Below, in pieces: positions 1 to 12,460 of a stretch of 64,000 bases of DNA (positions are counted from its first letter, which is position 1; each line of letters opens with the position of its first letter). Made by a program: the position numbers and the translations under genes. Source of the stretch: Xylocopa sonorina (taxonomy: Eukaryota > Arthropoda > Insecta > Hymenoptera > Apidae). The notes beneath the pieces are model-generated. The model saw only the letters and a list, made by a program, of their open reading frames with translations, did no database searches and was not told the DNA's origin. The DNA lies in contig NW_027490097.1 in the NCBI RefSeq assembly GCF_050948175.1, positions 1,612,001 through 1,676,000 on the forward strand, in the 5' to 3' direction.

Positions 1-540
1 TTTTTCTATGCAATATGTTACATTTGTCTGCATCTAGACCTTAGAAGGATGTGAATCCTATACTTACTTGCAACAGAATATCTTTTCCAGATCTCTACGT
101 GTCGAAGCAAGACATTTATAATACTTCATGCAACGCCATGTCGCATCTCATTTCAACGTTTCAAAGCAAAGAATCTGTAATCATATATCCATAACATTAT
201 GCTTAACTGTTAGAGGTCTTCAATAGAATGTGAACTATATAATTCCATGCAACGGCATGGTGCTCCGTAGTGTCTGTCTGTTAAAGCAATCGAGCTAGAA
301 TTCTTATCTGCTTTAAAACTTCATTAGAATGTAAATTCTACAGCTCCATGCAACGGGATTGCCCTTCGTAGTGTCTACATGTCGAGACAATAGAGTACTA
401 ATGCATTATACAATGCCACGACTCATCTCGTTTCAACGTTTCGAATTAAGTAAGCTGTAATCTTCTATGAAAAGCATTATAATTATCTGCTTCTACTCTA
501 CAATAGAATGTGAATTCTATAGATCCAAGCAACAGGAGGG
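1..540 (-). repeat. Decayed 174-bp satellite monomers, reverse orientation
   Basis: Landmarks of the reverse-orientation monomer recur in order: GAATGT, then GCAAC, then CTACGTGTCGAAGCAA, then TCGCATCTCATTTC. The recurring 'GAATGTGAA' landmark lies near 47, 224, 327 and 504, giving spacings of about 177, 103 and 177 bp, so one unit is internally deleted. Identity to the young arrays is clearly lower than anywhere else in the window. This looks like the eroded edge of an array with the same polarity as the arrays beyond 25 kb. Confidence 0.7.
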
Positions 541-1607
541 CAGGCCCTCCACCATCCTACTGCCTGCCCTGATACGGGCAAAGGATTCCCAGGGCCACTC
601 AAACCGCGACCAACATCTATCTCATACTCTAACCGATTCATCGTTATGCGTTTTCCATTAAGCTTGCCGGGATCAGTGATATTGATTCGCTCAATCTAAA
701 TTATTATTTTCTTTTTATGTTTCTCGATTTTTTTAGTTTCTCTCACGATATCGTCTATTTCGTTGTACCTTACCCTTACAGTATGGTATATAATCTGTTG
801 TTTGGTATTTCTAGGATTTCCTTTTAATAAATGCAATGCTTCCACATATTTTCTTTCTCTTTCTCTTTAGTTACATTGTTGTTATTTTATGCTTTTCACC
901 CTCCACATTCCCTTTCTACACCATCTCGGAACAGGCTTTATACGATTACTGCAGGATGACGCACCTGGCTCGTTACACCGAGATCGAGTGTTCTCTCTTG
1001 CATCCGTTGATTTATATATGTTATATATTGGAGAATATTTCCTCTTATCCTTTGTATTTTTCAATGAAATTACATAGACAGAGGTACGAGCTAGTTCTGC
1101 ACGTCTATTTGAAACAACATTAAATCACCTTGTTAAACAATAATATATTAAATGTGACTTGGACTTTTAAATTTGAATTTATAAACATCTAACAGGTAAA
1201 TATGTTTTTCTGACTATTCATATCGTTATACATTCAGTGATTTATAGTGTGCTGTGATTTGATATATTAACTGCTTGATTATATTTTGCAATGAACTTTG
1301 CGTACCAAACATTGTTTTTACTCCTGATGGGAGTGGATAGTTCTTCGTTTTATATTCTTATATCGCATTCATTATAAAAGTATATGATATCCTTCTTATG
1401 CAGTCATGTATAATTATGTACTGTGACGGTTTTTCCCATTTCAATCCTCAAGAAAATGGTATATAGAACCAATAATAACGGGGTATTCAGAAGTTTAATC
1501 CGGGGTTATATCGGGGTACAGAATATCCGCGTGATTCGGCAACGCGAAGTACAGAACAATAAATTTCCTATACAGCGAGTATTTCGAAGCTGAGAGGCTG
1601 GGACTTT
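541..1607. other. AT-rich non-coding DNA, no gene seen
   Basis: The stretch begins with a short GC-rich scrap (about 530-610) and then becomes AT-rich with poly-T and TA runs. The open frames are under 100 codons, overlap one another on both strands and show no recognisable motif. I see no RNA gene and no element ends. Confidence 0.5.
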
Positions 1608-1852
1608 TTGGGCGCCAGCTACTCAAAAAGTAGCAAAAACTAGTAAACCACGCAACCCGGGGAAACCCGGTTCAAGATAACCCTCGAAATTTCGAAATAC
1701 TCTTTCGCTCGACTGCTTCTAGCCGAGTGCGCAACTTAGGGTCGCGGGATACTGAACTCACGGCTTCTTTCTAGATTGCCTCGACGCGGTATTACAAAAG
1801 GGTATACGACACGCCGCGAATGACCGTGGATCACCACCCGTTATACAATACA
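1608..1852 (-). mobile_element. LTR-like fragment, copy 1
   Basis: This stretch is related to 4,284-4,536. The two share, in order, GGGCGCCAGCT, a run with AGTAGCAAA, a CCCGG-rich stretch, GAAATTTCGAAAT, TCGCGAGATACTGAA or a close variant, and ACACGCCGCGAAT. Read on the minus strand, the edge is TGGCGCCCAA, which resembles the primer-binding site used by many LTR elements. The block upstream of it would then be the LTR. No coding domain accompanies it. Homology of the two copies is directly visible; the LTR interpretation is inference. Confidence 0.4.
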
Positions 1853-2699
1853 AATTACAAGTCTGAAGATGTAGATGCAATTAATGTCCGATATTTTACG
1901 TGATCGAATCGACGTATCGAGTGAGGCTATGAAATATAAAAATCTTTTACTATTCTTCGACCCCTTTACATGTTAAATGAATGATTAGTTCTGCAAGACA
2001 AGAAGCCTGAATTAGTGAGATATCTAGGAACATAAGTAATTTGTAAGTAACACATCTTTTCTCTTTGAAATATTTGCCTTTGCATAGAATAGAACGTATA
2101 GATATAATTGCCTGTTTTGTACCCATTTCGGTCCAATTCTATTATAGCCTTTGAGCAGAAGTAATATTGATTATACTTGATTTTTGCAATAGTTCCTTAA
2201 TTAACAGATTTTATTAACCTAGAATCATCATTTGACGGATGTATCAATCTACTTCGTAGCTCCATCTGTTTCTTTTTCTGCTCGCAACTTTCCATTTTCA
2301 GTTCCGTATACTTATCCTTTATCATCATCATATATGTTGCGTAAAATTACAATAACTTTTTGTCCTCAAATTTTGCGGATATTTCAATTAAATTTGCTTT
2401 GATTAAATAAACGGAAATTAAAAAACAGTGGCACGTACCATTTCTTGGAAACGTCGTATCGTAATTTGCATCTGACTGTTTTGAAAGGCATCACTTTACT
2501 TAACGTTTGCAATGATTCGGTTAGCGAAGTTGTTGGCTCTTGTAATTCTAAGGCAAATATATTCATCTGTCGACATCGTGAACATTGTTTTTTGGCAAAA
2601 TTTCAGAAAAACAAATATATTATAAGTAAAATAATAAACATCATAATATTGAATTTAACTCTGTTCATCGTTGCCTTGTTGGACACATCCATAACAATA
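1853..2699. other. AT-rich non-coding DNA, no gene seen
   Basis: AT-rich sequence with only short, mutually overlapping open frames. I see no satellite landmarks, RNA gene or element structure here. Confidence 0.45.
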
Positions 2700-2935
2700 T
2701 ACAGGGTGGGGCAGTAACGATTAGCACCTCAGATATCCACGAAACTATAAGTTTCATAGAAGTTTTTGCTAATATAAAATTGCATAGTACAAAGGGGCCA
2801 TCCGTTGATGAAAATAGTTTTTTTGTAAGTGGAGTTATGTTGGACATATGAAGGTTACCTTCATTTTTTAAAATGAATTGGTATGTCCATTCTTCCGTAA
2901 TACGATAGAGCATTTTAAAGCACGTTTAACGATCT
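2700..2935. mobile_element. Possible transposon fragment with CAGGGTGGGGCAG end
   Basis: The segment opens with ACAGGGTGGGGCAGTAACG, which on the minus strand ends in CCCACCCTGTAT. Ends of this style are common at the edges of insect transposable elements. A minus-strand open frame of 82 codons (2,665-2,913) shows no domain I can name. No second end or target duplication was found, so this is tentative and could be chance. Confidence 0.25.
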
Positions 2936-3860
2936 GTAACATGAAGGCATTGAAGGTTACAAAAAGTAAAGAAAGGCGATAATACTCACGGTTTTGATAG
3001 TAATTGAAACATACTTATTGTAAACAGTGGTGGAAGGCGTAATACTTACCGTTTACTTCACTGTGAATAAACACTTTTCGAAGGGCATTTCAATAGCTTG
3101 CAGCATAAGTTAAACATGATAAGATTAGTATTGAAAAATCGGTTCGAATACGTTTGGTTAGGCTGTTCTTTGTGTCGTTCATTTTATAAGTACTGAGCTG
3201 CGGATTCCTGAGGACAGCTCACAAAATTGTTGAACTATGGAAGATTATCATTGTGAATTTGAATCAAAAGGTAATTAAATTCCATTAGATTGTAAACAGA
3301 TCTCAATATTTCATTTTAGATATTAAGATTAAATACTCTTTACAAAACTACAAGAATGGATACATACTTTTCTGTTATTATTATTTCATAAAGAATTATA
3401 ATTGCAATTATATAGTTCATTACGATAAAAAATATTTCTCAGAAAATTCTAAATATTAAATTAAAGAATCAAGTAAAACATTTTTAATAATTACGAATAT
3501 GAAAAATACTTGAACATTCCAATAGAAAGATGTCTAAACAGGAGTTAGAAAAGTCAAACATTCAATTTCAATTCCAGAATTCATCTATAAGAGGTAAAAT
3601 GTTTTGAAAGCTTTAATTACAGTCTCTAATGCAAGCAGTTGGGCAGTATTTCAATTTTTAAGAAAATTGATGAAAGTCAACCATTTTGAAGTGGTCAGAA
3701 TCTTTGTCGTTTGAGCAATAAGTGAATAACAAATAACTGCATAAATTCCAGGCTTAAAAACTTATGGATTAAATCCTATGCAGACTCGTTTATAAGCGAG
3801 TTACTAAATAATAATCCACACTAAGTAATCATTTTAAAACTTAAACGATTACATCTCGCG
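2936..3860. other. AT-rich non-coding DNA, no gene seen
   Basis: Strongly AT-rich sequence without usable open frames, satellite landmarks or transposon ends. Confidence 0.5.
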
Positions 3861-4283
3861 AACTTTCGAAGATATCAGAAGCGTGAAAAGTATGTGGTTT
3901 ATCAAAAACTCTTCTAAAAGAACGGACGAAGCCAATAGAAATCTTTGTTGAAGTAAGCAAGTTCTAAAGTTCTAAGCAACGCGATGGCCCTTATCTGCCT
4001 ATGTTTCATAGCAAGTAAGTTCTGAATTTCTATGAAATCCGATGGAATTCCTCACTACTAACGTTTCAAAGTAAGTTCTAAAATTCTCAGTTCTACGTTT
4101 AAAACTATGTGTGTTCTATATATCTATGTAAAGTGAAGGTTCCTATTATTTGTGACGGAAACCTATATATAGTAAGTCAGGGAAGCTCGAAGGGTTTAAT
4201 TATCTAAATGCTTTAAAGTGTAAAACGTACTTTAATCTAAAGCGATCTATCGTTCCAAGGTATCCGCTCACGTACAACTTTCC
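3861..4283 (-). repeat. Very decayed satellite-like units
   Basis: Scattered landmarks resemble the reverse-orientation monomer: AAGCAACGCGATGG near 3,973, CTATGTTTCATAGCAAG near 4,000 and further CGTTTCAAAG words. Spacing is irregular. It may be the last trace of array edge before the insertion-rich segment, but the support is weak. Confidence 0.3.
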
Positions 4284-4536
4284 TTGGGCGCCAGCTGTTC
4301 AGAAAGTAGCAAAGGGATAGACTACACGACCCCGGGAACCCTGGGGCGGAACAACACTTGAAATTTCGAAATGCTCCTCCTCTCGACTAAGCCTAGCCAA
4401 GTACACACACTCAGGTCGCGAGATACTGAAGTGACGGCATGATTATTTATGGTCTCGACGTGGGTTTAACTAACAAGGGCTACGGGAAACTACGCAACAC
4501 GCCGCGAATTACCGGGTATCATAACTCGCTTCACGA
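4284..4536 (-). mobile_element. LTR-like fragment, copy 2
   Basis: This is the partner of 1,608-1,852, with the same order of shared words and clear divergence between the two. On the minus strand it also carries TGGCGCCCAAG at the edge. The two copies lie about 2.7 kb apart in the same orientation. They could be the two LTRs of one decayed element, but 2.4 kb of non-coding AT-rich DNA between them shows no gag or pol remnant. Two separate fragments are therefore equally possible. Confidence 0.4.
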
Positions 4537-4879
4537 TTTAAGATACAATATACAATATGCGACACAAGAAATGGGACGCTTTAGCGAATAAGCTCTCACG
4601 TTCCCTTCTTCAGGTTCCTTGAATTCGCTGGTGGTCCTCGGGTCTCCTGCATCCTCCTCGGGGCTCCTTGGTGGAGTGGGCTGTACGCTTCGGTATTGTT
4701 CGGGTCCATCGATCAGAGGAATTCGGCGATTTCCTCTTCTCGCCCGCTTGGGCGTCCCTGAGGGGATCCTCCTAATCATTTAAATTGCATAGCGCCTCGC
4801 GCGCCGTGCTCCCCATGGCCCGCCTGCAGGGCCGCTGGACTTTTGACTTCTCTTTAGGGGGTTAAGGAGGACCTTCTCA
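4537..4879. other. GC-rich block, probably transposon-derived
   Basis: A sharp rise in GC content separates this block from the AT-rich DNA on its left and the satellite on its right. It contains purine/pyrimidine-skewed runs such as CCTCCTCGGGGCTCC and ends in GGGGGTTAAGGAGG. An 82-codon minus-strand frame has no recognisable domain. It may continue the LTR-like fragment on its left; no boundary is certain. Confidence 0.3.
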
Positions 4880-6544
4880 CATCCCAGAGCATTATAAAGC
4901 ACAAAAGCAGATAAGCATAATGCGATGCATAGAGCTTTACAACCTTCTAACTTACTTTGAACTGTTTACATGAAATGCAATATTGCGGTGCATGAAGCAT
5001 GACAAATTAATTGCTTCGGCACCAGGACATCTAGAAACGCTATCCCCGGGCAAGAAAATGTAGGGTTCACACTCAATTCATATGCAGAAGCAGATAAACA
5101 TAACGCGATGCTATGAATCTTACATCTTATCATGAAATATAGAAGTAAGATGCGCAGCCGCGTTTTACGAAGCATTAGAACTCTATTGCTTCTAAACCTT
5201 CAGATATAGAAACGATATTCCGTAGCAAGGAAGTGATGCATTTACATTCATTTGAAGTGTAGAGGAGATATAAATAACGCGTTGCATTGAAATCACATCT
5301 TATCATGTGACTTAGAACTGACATCCGATATCGCGTTTAATAAAGAGTTAGAAATCTAGTGCTTCGATGAGTAGACATCTGGAAACGCTATTTCCTAGCA
5401 AGGAAGAGTGGCATTTACATTCTTTTGATATGTAGACGAGGAATACATAACACTTCGCTATGTATATTATATCAATTCACGAAATATAGAAATGAGATGC
5501 GATATCGCGTTTTAAGAAGCATTAGAACTCTATTTCTTCGATACGTAGACATCTGGAAACGCATTTCCTAGCAAGGAAGTGTGGCATTTACATTCTTTTG
5601 AAGTGTAGACGTGGTATACATAACACTTCGTAATGAATATTATATCTCATCATGAAACATAGAAATGAGAAGCGATATCGCGATCTAAGAAGCACTGGAA
5701 CTCTATTGGAACGATACGTAGGCATCTGCAAACGCTATTTCCTAGCAAGGAAGTATCGCATTTACATTCTTTTGAAGTGAATACGAGGTATACATAACAT
5801 TTCACAATAAATATTATATATTATTGCGAAACATACAAAATGAAATACGACATCTCGTTTTATGAAGCATTAGAACTCCATTTCTACGATATGTAAACAT
5901 CTCCAAACAATATTTCCTAGCAAGGAAGTGTCGCATTTACATTCGTTTGAAGTGAATACGAGGTATACGTGACACTTCGCAATGAATATTATATCTTATC
6001 ATGAAACATAGAAATGAGATGCGGTATCACGTTTTAAGAAGCATTAGAACTCTATTGCTTCGATACGTAGACATCTGCAAACGCTATTTCCCAGCAAGGA
6101 AGTGTCGCATTTTCATTCTTTTGTAGTGTAGACGAGGAATACATAACACTTCGCGATGAATATTATATCTTATCATGAAACATGGAAATGAGATGCGATA
6201 TCGCGTTTTAAGAAGCATTTGAACTCTATTGCTTCGATACGTAGACATCTGCAAACGCTATGTCCTAGCAAGGAAGTGTCGCATTTACATTCATTTGAGT
6301 CGTAGACGAGGAATGCATAACACTTTGCAATGAATATTATACCTTATCATGAAACATTGAATTGAGATGCGATATCCCGTTTTAAGACGCATTAGAACTG
6401 CACTGCTTCGATACGTAGACATCTGCAAACGCTATTTCCTAGCAAGGAAGTGTCGCATTTACATTCTTTTGAAAGGAATACGAGGTATACATGACACTTC
6501 GCAATGAATATTATATCTTATCATGAAACGTAGATATGGTATGC

Positions 6545-9502
6545 GATATGACGATTTAAGAAGCATTAGAAAGCTATTTCTTCGATTCGTCGACATCTGC
6601 AAACGCTACTTCCTAGCAAGGAAGTGTCGCATTTACATTCTTTTGAAGCGAATACGAGGTATTCATATCACTGCACAATGAATATTATATCTCATCATGA
6701 AACATTGAAATGAGATGCGATATCGCGACTTAAGAAGCATTAGAACACTATTTCTTCGATACGTAGACATCTGCAAACGCTACTTCCTAGCAAGGAAGTG
6801 TCGCATGTATATTCAATTGAAGTGTATGCAAGATATACATGACACTTCGCAGTGAATATTATATATTATCATGAAACATAGAAATGAGAAGAGATATCGC
6901 GATTTAAGAAGCATTAGATCCCTATTGCTTCGATACGTAGACATCTGCAAACGCTACTTCCTAGGAAGGAAGTGTCGCATTTACATTCTTTTGAAAGGAA
7001 TACGAGGTATACATGACACTCCACAATGAATATTATATATTATCATGAAACATAGTAATGAGTAGCGATATCGCTTTTTGAGAAGCATTAGAACTCTAAT
7101 GCTACGATACGTAGACATCTGCAAACGCTATTTCCTGGCAAGAAAGTGTAGCGTTTACATTCTTTTGTAGTGAATACGAGGTATACATAACACTCCATAA
7201 TGAATATTATATACTATCATGAAACATAGAAATGAGAAACGATGTCGCGTTTTGAGAAGCATTTGAGCACTAATGCTACGATACGTAGACATCTGCAAAC
7301 GCTATTTCCTAGCAAGGAAGTGTCGCATTTACATTCATTTGAAGTATAGACGAGATATACATAACACTGCACAGTGAATATTATATCTTATCATATAACA
7401 TAGAAATGAGATGTAATGTGGCGATTTAAGATGCATTAGAATTCTATTACTTCGATACGGAGACATCTGCAACCGCTACTTCCTAGCAAGGAAGTGTCGC
7501 ATGTACATTCAATTGAAGTGTATGCGAGGTATACATGACACTTCGCAGTGAATATTATATATTATCATGAAACATAGAAACGAGAAGCGATATCGCGATT
7601 TAAGAACCATTAGATCCCTATTGCTTCGATACGTAGACATCTGCAAACGCTAATTCCTAGCACGGAAGTGTCGCATTTACATTCTTTTGAAAGGAATACG
7701 AGGTATACATGACACTCCGCAATGAATGTTATATATTATCATGAAACATAGTAATGAGTAGCGATATCGCGTTTTGAGAAGCATTAGAACTCTAATGCTA
7801 CGATACGTAGATATCTGCAAACGCTATTTCCTGGCAAGGAAGTGTAGCGTTTACATTCTTTTGAAGTGAATACGAGATATACATAACACTCCACAATGAA
7901 TATTATATCTTATCATATAACATAGAAATGAGATGCGAAATCGCGTTTTTAGAATCATTAGAACTCTATTGCTTTGATAGGTGGACATCTGCAATCCCTA
8001 TTTCGTAGCAAGGATGTGTCGCATTTACATTCATCTGAAGTGTAGACGAGGAATACATAACACTTCGCAATGAATATTATACCTTATCATGAAACATTGA
8101 ATTGAGATGCGATATCGCGTTTTAAGAAGCATTTGAACTCTATTGCTTCGATACGTAGACATCTGCAAACGCTATGTCCTAGCAAGGAAGTGTCGCATTT
8201 ACATTCATTTGAGTCGTAGACGAGGAATGCATAACACTTCGCAATGAATATTATACCTTATCATGAAACATTGAATTGAGATGCGATATCCCGTTTTAAG
8301 ACGCATTAGAACTGCACTGCTTCGATACGTAGACATCTGCAAACGCTATTTCCTAGCAAGGAAGTGTCGCATTTACATTCTTTTGAAAGGAATACGAGGT
8401 ATACATGACACTTCGCAATGAATATTATATCTTATCATGAAACGTAGATATGGGATGCGATATGACGATTTAAGAAGCATTAGAAAGCTATTTCTTCGAT
8501 TCGTCGACATCTGCAAACGCTACTTCCTAGCAAGGAAGTGTCGCATTTACATTCTTTTGAAGCGAATACGAGGTATTCATATCACTGCACAATGAATATT
8601 ATATCTCATCATGAAACATTGAAATGAGATGCGATATCGCGATTTATGATGCTTTAGAACTCTATTGCTTCGATACGTAGATATCTGCAAACACTATTTC
8701 CTAGCAAGAAACTGTCGCATTCACATTCATTTGAAGTGTATGCGAGGTATACATGACACTTCGCAGTGAATATTATATATTATCATGAAACATAGAAATG
8801 AGATGCGATATCGCGATTTAAGAAGCATTAGGTCCCTATTGCTTCGATACGTAGACATCTGCAAACGCTACTTCCTAGCAAGGAAGTGTCGCATTTACAT
8901 TCTTTTGAAAGGAATACGAGGTATACGTGACACCATACAATGAATATTATATAATATCATCAAACATAGTAATGAGTTGCGATATCGCGTTTTGAGAAGC
9001 ATTAGAACTCTAATGCTACGATACGTAGACTTCTGCAAACGTTATTTCCTGGCAAGGAAGTGTAGCGTTTACATTCTTTTGAAGTGAATACGAGGTATAC
9101 ATAACACTCCGCAGTGAATATTATATATTATCATGAAGCATAGAAATGAGATGCGATATGGCGATTTAAGAAGCATTATAACACTATTGCTTCGATACGT
9201 AGACATCGGCAAACGCTATTTCCTAGGAAGGAAGTGTCGCATTTACATTCATTTCAAGTGAATACGAGGTATACATAACACTGCACAATGAATATTATAT
9301 CTTATCATGAAACATAGAAATAAGATGCAATATCGCGTTTTGCGAAGCATTAGAGCTCTAATGCTAAGATACGTAAACATCTGCAAACGCTATTTCCTAG
9401 AAAGGAAGTGTCGCATTTACATTCTTTTGAAAGGAATACGAGGTATACATGACACTTCGCAATGAATATTATATCTTATCATGAAACGTAGATATGGGAT
9501 GC
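6545..9502 (+). repeat. 17-monomer higher-order repeat, copy 1 (2,958 bp)
   Basis: The diagnostic variant GATATGACGATTTAAGAAGC occurs at 6,545, 8,459, 9,503, 11,417, 12,461 and 14,723. Spacings are 1,914, 1,044, 1,914, 1,044 and 2,262 bp, that is 11, 6, 11, 6 and 13 monomers. The 11+6 pair gives a 2,958-bp unit. The private variant TACTTCC..GCATGTATATTCAATTG is found at 6,781, 9,739 and 12,697, exactly 2,958 bp apart each time. The diagnostic monomer occurs twice per unit, so the 17-mer itself contains an older 11-monomer duplication (6,181-6,720 matches 8,095-8,634). Confidence 0.93.
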
Positions 9503-12460
9503 GATATGACGATTTAAGAAGCATTAGAAAGCTATTTCTTCGATTCGTCGACATCTGCAAACGCTACTTCCTAGCAAGGAAGTGTCGCATTTACATTCTT
9601 TTGAAGCGAATACGAGGTATTCATATCACTGCACAATGAATATTATATCTCATCATGAAACATTGAAATGAGATGCGATATCGCGACTTAAGAAGCATTA
9701 GAACACTATTTCTTCGATACGTAGACATCTGCAAACGCTACTTCCTAGCAAGGAAGTGTCGCATGTATATTCAATTGAAGTGTATGCAAGGTATACATGA
9801 CACTTCGCAGTGAATATTATATATTATCATGAAACATAGAAATGAGAAGAGATATCGCGATTTAAGAAGCATTAGATCCCTATTGCTTCGATACGTAGAC
9901 ATCTGCAAACGCTACTTCCTAGGAAGGAAGTGTCGCATTTACATTCTTTTGAAAGGAATACGAGGTATACATGACACTCCACAATGAATATTATATATTA
10001 TCATGAAACATAGTAATGAGTAGCGATATCGCTTTTTGAGAAGCATTAGAACTCTAATGCTACGATACGTAGACATCTGCAAACGCTATTTCCTGGCAAG
10101 AAAGTGTAGCGTTTACATTCTTTTGTAGTGAATACGAGGTATACATAACACTCCATAATGAATATTATATACTATCATGAAACATAGAAATGAGAAACGA
10201 TGTCGCGTTTTGAGAAGCATTTGAGCACTAATGCTACGATACGTAGACATCTGCAAACGCTATTTCCTAGCAAGGAAGTGTCGCATTTACATTCATTTGA
10301 AGTATAGACGAGATATACATAACACTGCACAGTGAATATTATATCTTATCATATAACATAGAAATGAGATGTAATGTGGCGATTTAAGATGCATTAGAAT
10401 TCTATTACTTCGATACGGAGACATCTGCAACCGCTACTTCCTAGCAAGGAAGTGTCGCATGTACATTCAATTGAAGTGTATGCGAGGTATACATGACACT
10501 TCGCAGTGAATATTATATATTATCATGAAACATAGAAACGAGAAGCGATATCGCGATTTAAGAACCATTAGATCCCTATTGCTTCGATACGTAGACATCT
10601 GCAAACGCTAATTCCTAGCACGGAAGTGTCGCATTTACATTCTTTTGAAAGGAATACGAGGTATACATGACACTCCGCAATGAATGTTATATATTATCAT
10701 GAAACATAGTAATGAGTAGCGATATCGCGTTTTGAGAAGCATTAGAACTCTAATGCTACGATACGTAGATATCTGCAAACGCTATTTCCTGGCAAGGAAG
10801 TGTAGCGTTTACATTCTTTTGAAGTGAATACGAGGTATACATAACACTCCACAATGAATATTATATCTTATCATATAACATAGAAATGAGATGCGAAATC
10901 GCGTTTTTAGAATCATTAGAACTCTATTGCTTTGATAGGTGGACATCTGCAATCCCTATTTCGTAGCAAGGATGTGTCGCATTTACATTCATCTGAAGTG
11001 TAGACGAGGAATACATAACACTTCGCAATGAATATTATACCTTATCATGAAACATTGAATTGAGATGCGATATCGCGTTTTAAGAAGCATTTGAACTCTA
11101 TTGCTTCGATACGTAGACATCTGCAAACGCTATGTCCTAGCAAGGAAGTGTCGCATTTACATTCATTTGAGTCGTAGACGAGGAATGCATAACACTTCGC
11201 AATGAATATTATACCTTATCATGAAACATTGAATTGAGATGCGATATCCCGTTTTAAGACGCATTAGAACTGCACTGCTTCGATACGTAGACATCTGCAA
11301 ACGCTATTTCCTAGCAAGGAAGTGTCGCATTTACATTCTTTTGAAAGGAATACGAGGTATACATGACACTTCGCAATGAATATTATATCTTATCATGAAA
11401 CGTAGATATGGGATGCGATATGACGATTTAAGAAGCATTAGAAAGCTATTTCTTCGATTCGTCGACATCTGCAAACGCTACTTCCTAGCAAGGAAGTGTC
11501 GCATTTACATTCTTTTGAAGCGAATACGAGGTATTCATATCACTGCACAATGAATATTATATCTCATCATGAAACATTGAAATGAGATGCGATATCGCGA
11601 TTTATGATGCTTTAGAACTCTATTGCTTCGATACGTAGATATCTGCAAACACTATTTCCTAGCAAGAAACTGTCGCATTCACATTCATTTGAAGTGTATG
11701 CGAGGTATACATGACACTTCGCAGTGAATATTATATATTATCATGAAACATAGAAATGAGATGCGATATCGCGATTTAAGAAGCATTAGGTCCCTATTGC
11801 TTCGATACGTAGACATCTGCAAACGCTACTTCCTAGCAAGGAAGTGTCGCATTTACATTCTTTTGAAAGGAATACGAGGTATACGTGACACCATACAATG
11901 AATATTATATAATATCATCAAACATAGTAATGAGTTGCGATATCGCGTTTTGAGAAGCATTAGAACTCTAATGCTACGATACGTAGACTTCTGCAAACGT
12001 TATTTCCTGGCAAGGAAGTGTAGCGTTTACATTCTTTTGAAGTGAATACGAGGTATACATAACACTCCGCAGTGAATATTATATATTATCATGAAGCATA
12101 GAAATGAGATGCGATATGGCGATTTAAGAAGCATTATAACACTATTGCTTCGATACGTAGACATCGGCAAACGCTATTTCCTAGGAAGGAAGTGTCGCAT
12201 TTACATTCATTTCAAGTGAATACGAGGTATACATAACACTGCACAATGAATATTATATCTTATCATGAAACATAGAAATAAGATGCAATATCGCGTTTTG
12301 CGAAGCATTAGAGCTCTAATGCTAAGATACGTAAACATCTGCAAACGCTATTTCCTAGAAAGGAAGTGTCGCATTTACATTCTTTTGAAAGGAATACGAG
12401 GTATACATGACACTTCGCAATGAATATTATATCTTATCATGAAACGTAGATATGGGATGC
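9503..12460 (+). repeat. 17-monomer higher-order repeat, copy 2 (2,958 bp)
   Basis: This copy is nearly identical to copy 1 over its whole length; I noticed only scattered single-base differences, for example AGATATACAT against AGGTATACAT near 6,831 and 9,789. Monomers within one unit differ from each other much more than corresponding monomers of the two copies do, which defines a true higher-order repeat. Confidence 0.93.

Noticed and set aside
836..1123. 95-codon plus-strand frame as a small gene
   Set aside because: AT-rich, overlaps frames on both strands, and shows no conserved motif or recognisable regulatory context.
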